Assembly: GCA_036346375.1 (NCBI GenBank)
Contig: CM070503.1
Location: 5,394,001 to 5,458,000, forward strand
DNA from: Guadua angustifolia
Taxonomy: Eukaryota; Streptophyta; Magnoliopsida; Poales; Poaceae
Length of the DNA stretch: 64,000 nt
Direction of reading: 5' to 3'
This document shows, one piece after another, positions 61,561 through 64,000 of the stretch; the stretch's first letter is position 1, and every line of letters starts with the position of its first letter. The notes beneath the pieces are model-generated. The model made no database searches, was not told the DNA's origin, and saw nothing but the letters and a program-made list of their open reading frames with translations. The position numbers were made by a program, and so were the translations under genes.

Positions 61561-62114
61561 TCCCGCTATAAAGGGTGTAACCATTTAAATGTTTTAGTTT
61601 TTTATGCGGATATACATACGTTATGTACATTTCAGTATAATATCTTATTTAATTAAAAAGAATTACTAAGTCACATCAAATATCAACAGATAAATCATTT
61701 TTTTAAGCAAACTTTGTTATATTTTTATGAGAATTATACACTACCTAACAGAGGGTGATAAATCGTTACTAGGTATGAAAATTGCACAAATGTATATTAG
61801 AGTATAATTGCGTCAATGTATCGTGATGAGCCCAGTAGAAGACAAGGAAGGATGGGAGCCATATTCTCTACTAATATAAATTTGCAGTTGGTGACGGCGG
61901 TTCGTTCTTCCTAGCCTCTCCCCCCATATCTCTAACAATGGCCGGTCATTATAGCTAATTATTCTTTCCTGATTTACAGTCAACCATATCTCTCTAAATA
62001 TGGCTGATTATTATAGCAAAATCCCTAATTATTGTTGGTAATTAATAGCCGGCCAATCATTCCTTTTGTATTCTATATATGCTGTACAGTTTTCACAGAA
62101 TCAATCAAGGGAAT
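61561..62114. other. No gene recognised
   Basis: AT-rich. 61930-62040 carries repeated 'accatatctctctaa(c/a)aatggc(c/t)g' motifs (at about 61924 and 61983). Adjoins the broken end of the ABCC fragment. Confidence 0.5.
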
Positions 62115-62820
62115 CCATTCAAGATCTCCCATGTCGTGCCACCACGGCAAATGAACTCGACGAACTGATCAATAAGTGACGGACCGACGTACATGGCCGC
62201 GAAGCGCAAGAGGCCGAGCGCCGCGGTTAGTAGTAACTACGGCCAGAAACACAACCAGAGCGCGATGCCCACCGAGTGCTGTGACCTTAGCGCCGGCCAG
62301 TTGGACATAAACAAAGCGTACGACGTTTCGGCGCGGTTGCTCGGCGACACCGGTGGGACGTCGTCGATGCTAAGAGAGTCATCGGCATACCCCTTGGAGA
62401 TAAACGGGTTGATCCAGCTAAACGTCGCGAGAGAGAGGAACGATGTGGCGGCGCACGGTGTGGCGGGCGCCCACGCCGTGCGCCTCGGCGCTAGTGTTTT
62501 CTGGTTTACTTTCATAGGCTCCGGCATCATGGCTGGCGAAGCTAGTGATGGCTAGGTACGCCGGAGGCATAGAGACAAGTAGACCGTCAAAAGCGAGAGG
62601 GTCATCTGGGAAGAACAGCGAACCGTCGGCGCAGCGGACCACCGCCGAAGCGGAGAAGAGTGCAGCGCCGAGAGCGGTGGCAATCCAGAAGATGAGGAGG
62701 TGCAAAGGCTGAGTGGCGGTGGTGGCCGCTTTCTTCGAGGCGACTGACCATGTGGCCATTGCATGCGTGACGAAGTGGGCGACGAGGAAGGCGGACTCCA
62801 TAGCGTGCGTTGCGGGCATG
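62115..62820 (-). pseudogene. ABCC (MRP-type) transporter gene fragment, broken
   Basis: From an ATG at 62818-62820 a frame encodes an N-terminal TMD0-like hydrophobic segment (HLLIFWIATALGAALFSASA, then FFPDDPLAFDGLL and PPAYLAITSF). Near 62550 the frame changes, and the region that should complete TMD0 is missing. It resumes at 62530-62237 with the conserved lead into TMD1, SFLSLATFSWINPFISKGYA and DDVPPVSPSNRAE. After an in-frame TAG it continues as AALGLLRFAAMYVGPSLIDQ to a stop near 62115. Order and motifs fit plant ABCC vacuolar transporters, but only about 190 of roughly 1500 residues remain; both ATPase domains are absent. It is either a truncated duplicate or a fragment carried in by a transposon. 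Confidence 0.78.
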
Positions 62821-62829
62821 GCGAGAGGA

Positions 62830-63830
62830 AGAGGAACGTGAGCTGGTAATATAAATTGCAAAAAAGGGTAAAAATGATTGATTGATTTTTGGAGATTGGT
62901 AATATATATTGCTACGTATAATATATTTGGTTTTAATTCATATCGAAGAAGAAACCATAAAAAATTTTGTAATCGAGAGAAATAGATGTTTGATCTTGTA
63001 GCATAATTTTCTTTTATTGCTTGACCTTTATGTTTCGTTACCAATTTTATTTTTCATAGCAGACATTGATCTAGTAAAGATATTATTAATGGGCATCGTT
63101 CATTATCCCTACCCTTTTCCATGTATGAACTCCAAAGAAAAAGAAAGAAGCAAGACAGAAGGAAGGGGAGATTCCAACCATCCTCATGCAAAGGGAAACA
63201 AGTAAGAAGGGAAGGAAGGAAATATTTCGGTAATCTTCAAGTAAGAAAAGTGGTCAGTATGACTTGGCAAAAAGAGATTGTATCTAAATTATAATAATTT
63301 CTTTCCAAACTTTTGAGATTGTTTCTAATTAGATAGAAGAGTGTATATGGTAGGTCTGTACTGTTTACACACACTGTTCATGCGCCACCACCTCTATATA
63401 TGTGTTCTATTCATTGTAGATGTAATCACGACTTTCAGATTAAACATACACTCTTGATTATATAGCTTGTGCTCTAATACATCATTCGAATAAGGAAGTT
63501 CCAATCTGAAATTATTACCGTTGTTATTGCAACTTCTTTTGGGTGATTGCAAGGAAGCGTAGGCAAATTCACGTATCTCAGATCGCCATATTGACATCGT
63601 GGTTGGCACAGGTGTTCGTCACAGTTCACAGTTCCAAATTATCATGTTTGTCATCACAAGATTGAGCCACCGTATTAGTTTTTGAGGCAAAATAAAATAA
63701 AGCCGAAAACAAGTATTTAGGTAGTGAAAATATGAATTATTTTTATTACTACTTGTACTTAGTTTTTTAATCATCCAAAATACCTATAATACATATATCA
63801 TCGAACATACTCCATATATTAAACCTACAT
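62830..63830. other. No gene recognised
   Basis: AT-rich intergenic DNA. Short frames at 63017-63205 and 63394-63609 have no domain. 63130-63220 is purine-rich (gaaagaaagaagcaag, gaagggaaggaaggaaa). Confidence 0.5.
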
Positions 63831-63848
63831 GCGCCCGCTAATATGGTT

Positions 63849-64000
63849 TAAGGGCTTGCTTGTTTCAGCTTCGAATTCTCTAAAAGTTAATTCTAGATTG
63901 TTGTACAGAGAAACTGATTCTTTAAAAGCTGAAATCCAAAAATACATATGAAGTGAATTGTGAATTCTAATATATATGGATGAGCTGGATTATAAGAATT
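63849..64000. repeat. Possible MITE end at the window edge
   Basis: 'gggcttgcttgtttcagctt' followed by AT-rich sequence with partial inverted motifs ('aaaagctgaaatcc') resembles hAT-type MITE ends. The right end would lie outside the window. Confidence 0.3.

Noticed and set aside
1..64000. tRNA, rRNA or other structured RNA genes
   Set aside because: No cloverleaf-like A/B-box pairs or rRNA segments were recognised by eye; a tRNAscan or Rfam run would be decisive.

Overview
The window is nuclear DNA of a plant, almost certainly a grass (Poaceae). The reasons are GC-rich first exons followed by AT-rich introns with GT-AG borders, and a very high load of grass-type transposons: a CACTA element, LTR retrotransposons with the tRNA-Met-type primer site, Tourist-, hAT- and Micron-like MITEs and Helitron-like repeats. 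I see no bacterial, organellar or viral gene set.

Three genes can be supported. (1) 2125-5619 (+): a five-exon gene for a 420-residue LysM protein with signal peptide and GPI-type tail (LYP/LYM class of chitin/peptidoglycan receptors). (2) 21665-22018 (-): an intronless SAUR-type auxin-responsive gene with a TATA box. (3) 40995-56818 (-): a 19-exon gene for a 1482-residue nuclear protein with two separate PHD/extended-PHD modules. Introns 1 and 17 of this gene are each above 3 kb and hold transposons. A fourth gene-like item, 62115-62820 (-), is a broken N-terminal fragment of an ABCC (MRP-type) transporter gene. The genes belong to unrelated pathways and show no sign of joint function.

Most of the rest is repeats, some with exact borders. 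3333-3790 is a hAT-type MITE in intron 1 of the LysM gene. 9898-10254 is a Tourist-like MITE. 10489-11234 is a pair of inverted Micron-like elements in a TA microsatellite. 11896-21262 is a gag-only copia-like retrotransposon split by a 7.6-kb CACTA transposon (12914-20509); removing the CACTA and one TTG rejoins the gag frame. 23481-30596 is a long solo LTR with TACCG duplications, carrying a 5'-truncated second retrotransposon whose LTR is 27642-29087. 30.6-32.3 kb is an LTR-like sequence with a TATA motif. 35.8-36.9 kb and 60.5-61.55 kb are copies of a Helitron-like family. 53.9-54.35 kb is a long-TIR MITE, and 58745-58969 is a MITE inserted in an old LTR fragment.

I found no new multi-gene system. 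The items most worth a second look are the PHD protein with its duplicated reader module, the inverted element pair in the TA tract, the datable nested insertion and the ABCC fragment. Exon borders were set by eye from frame continuity and GT-AG rules and could be off by a base or two.
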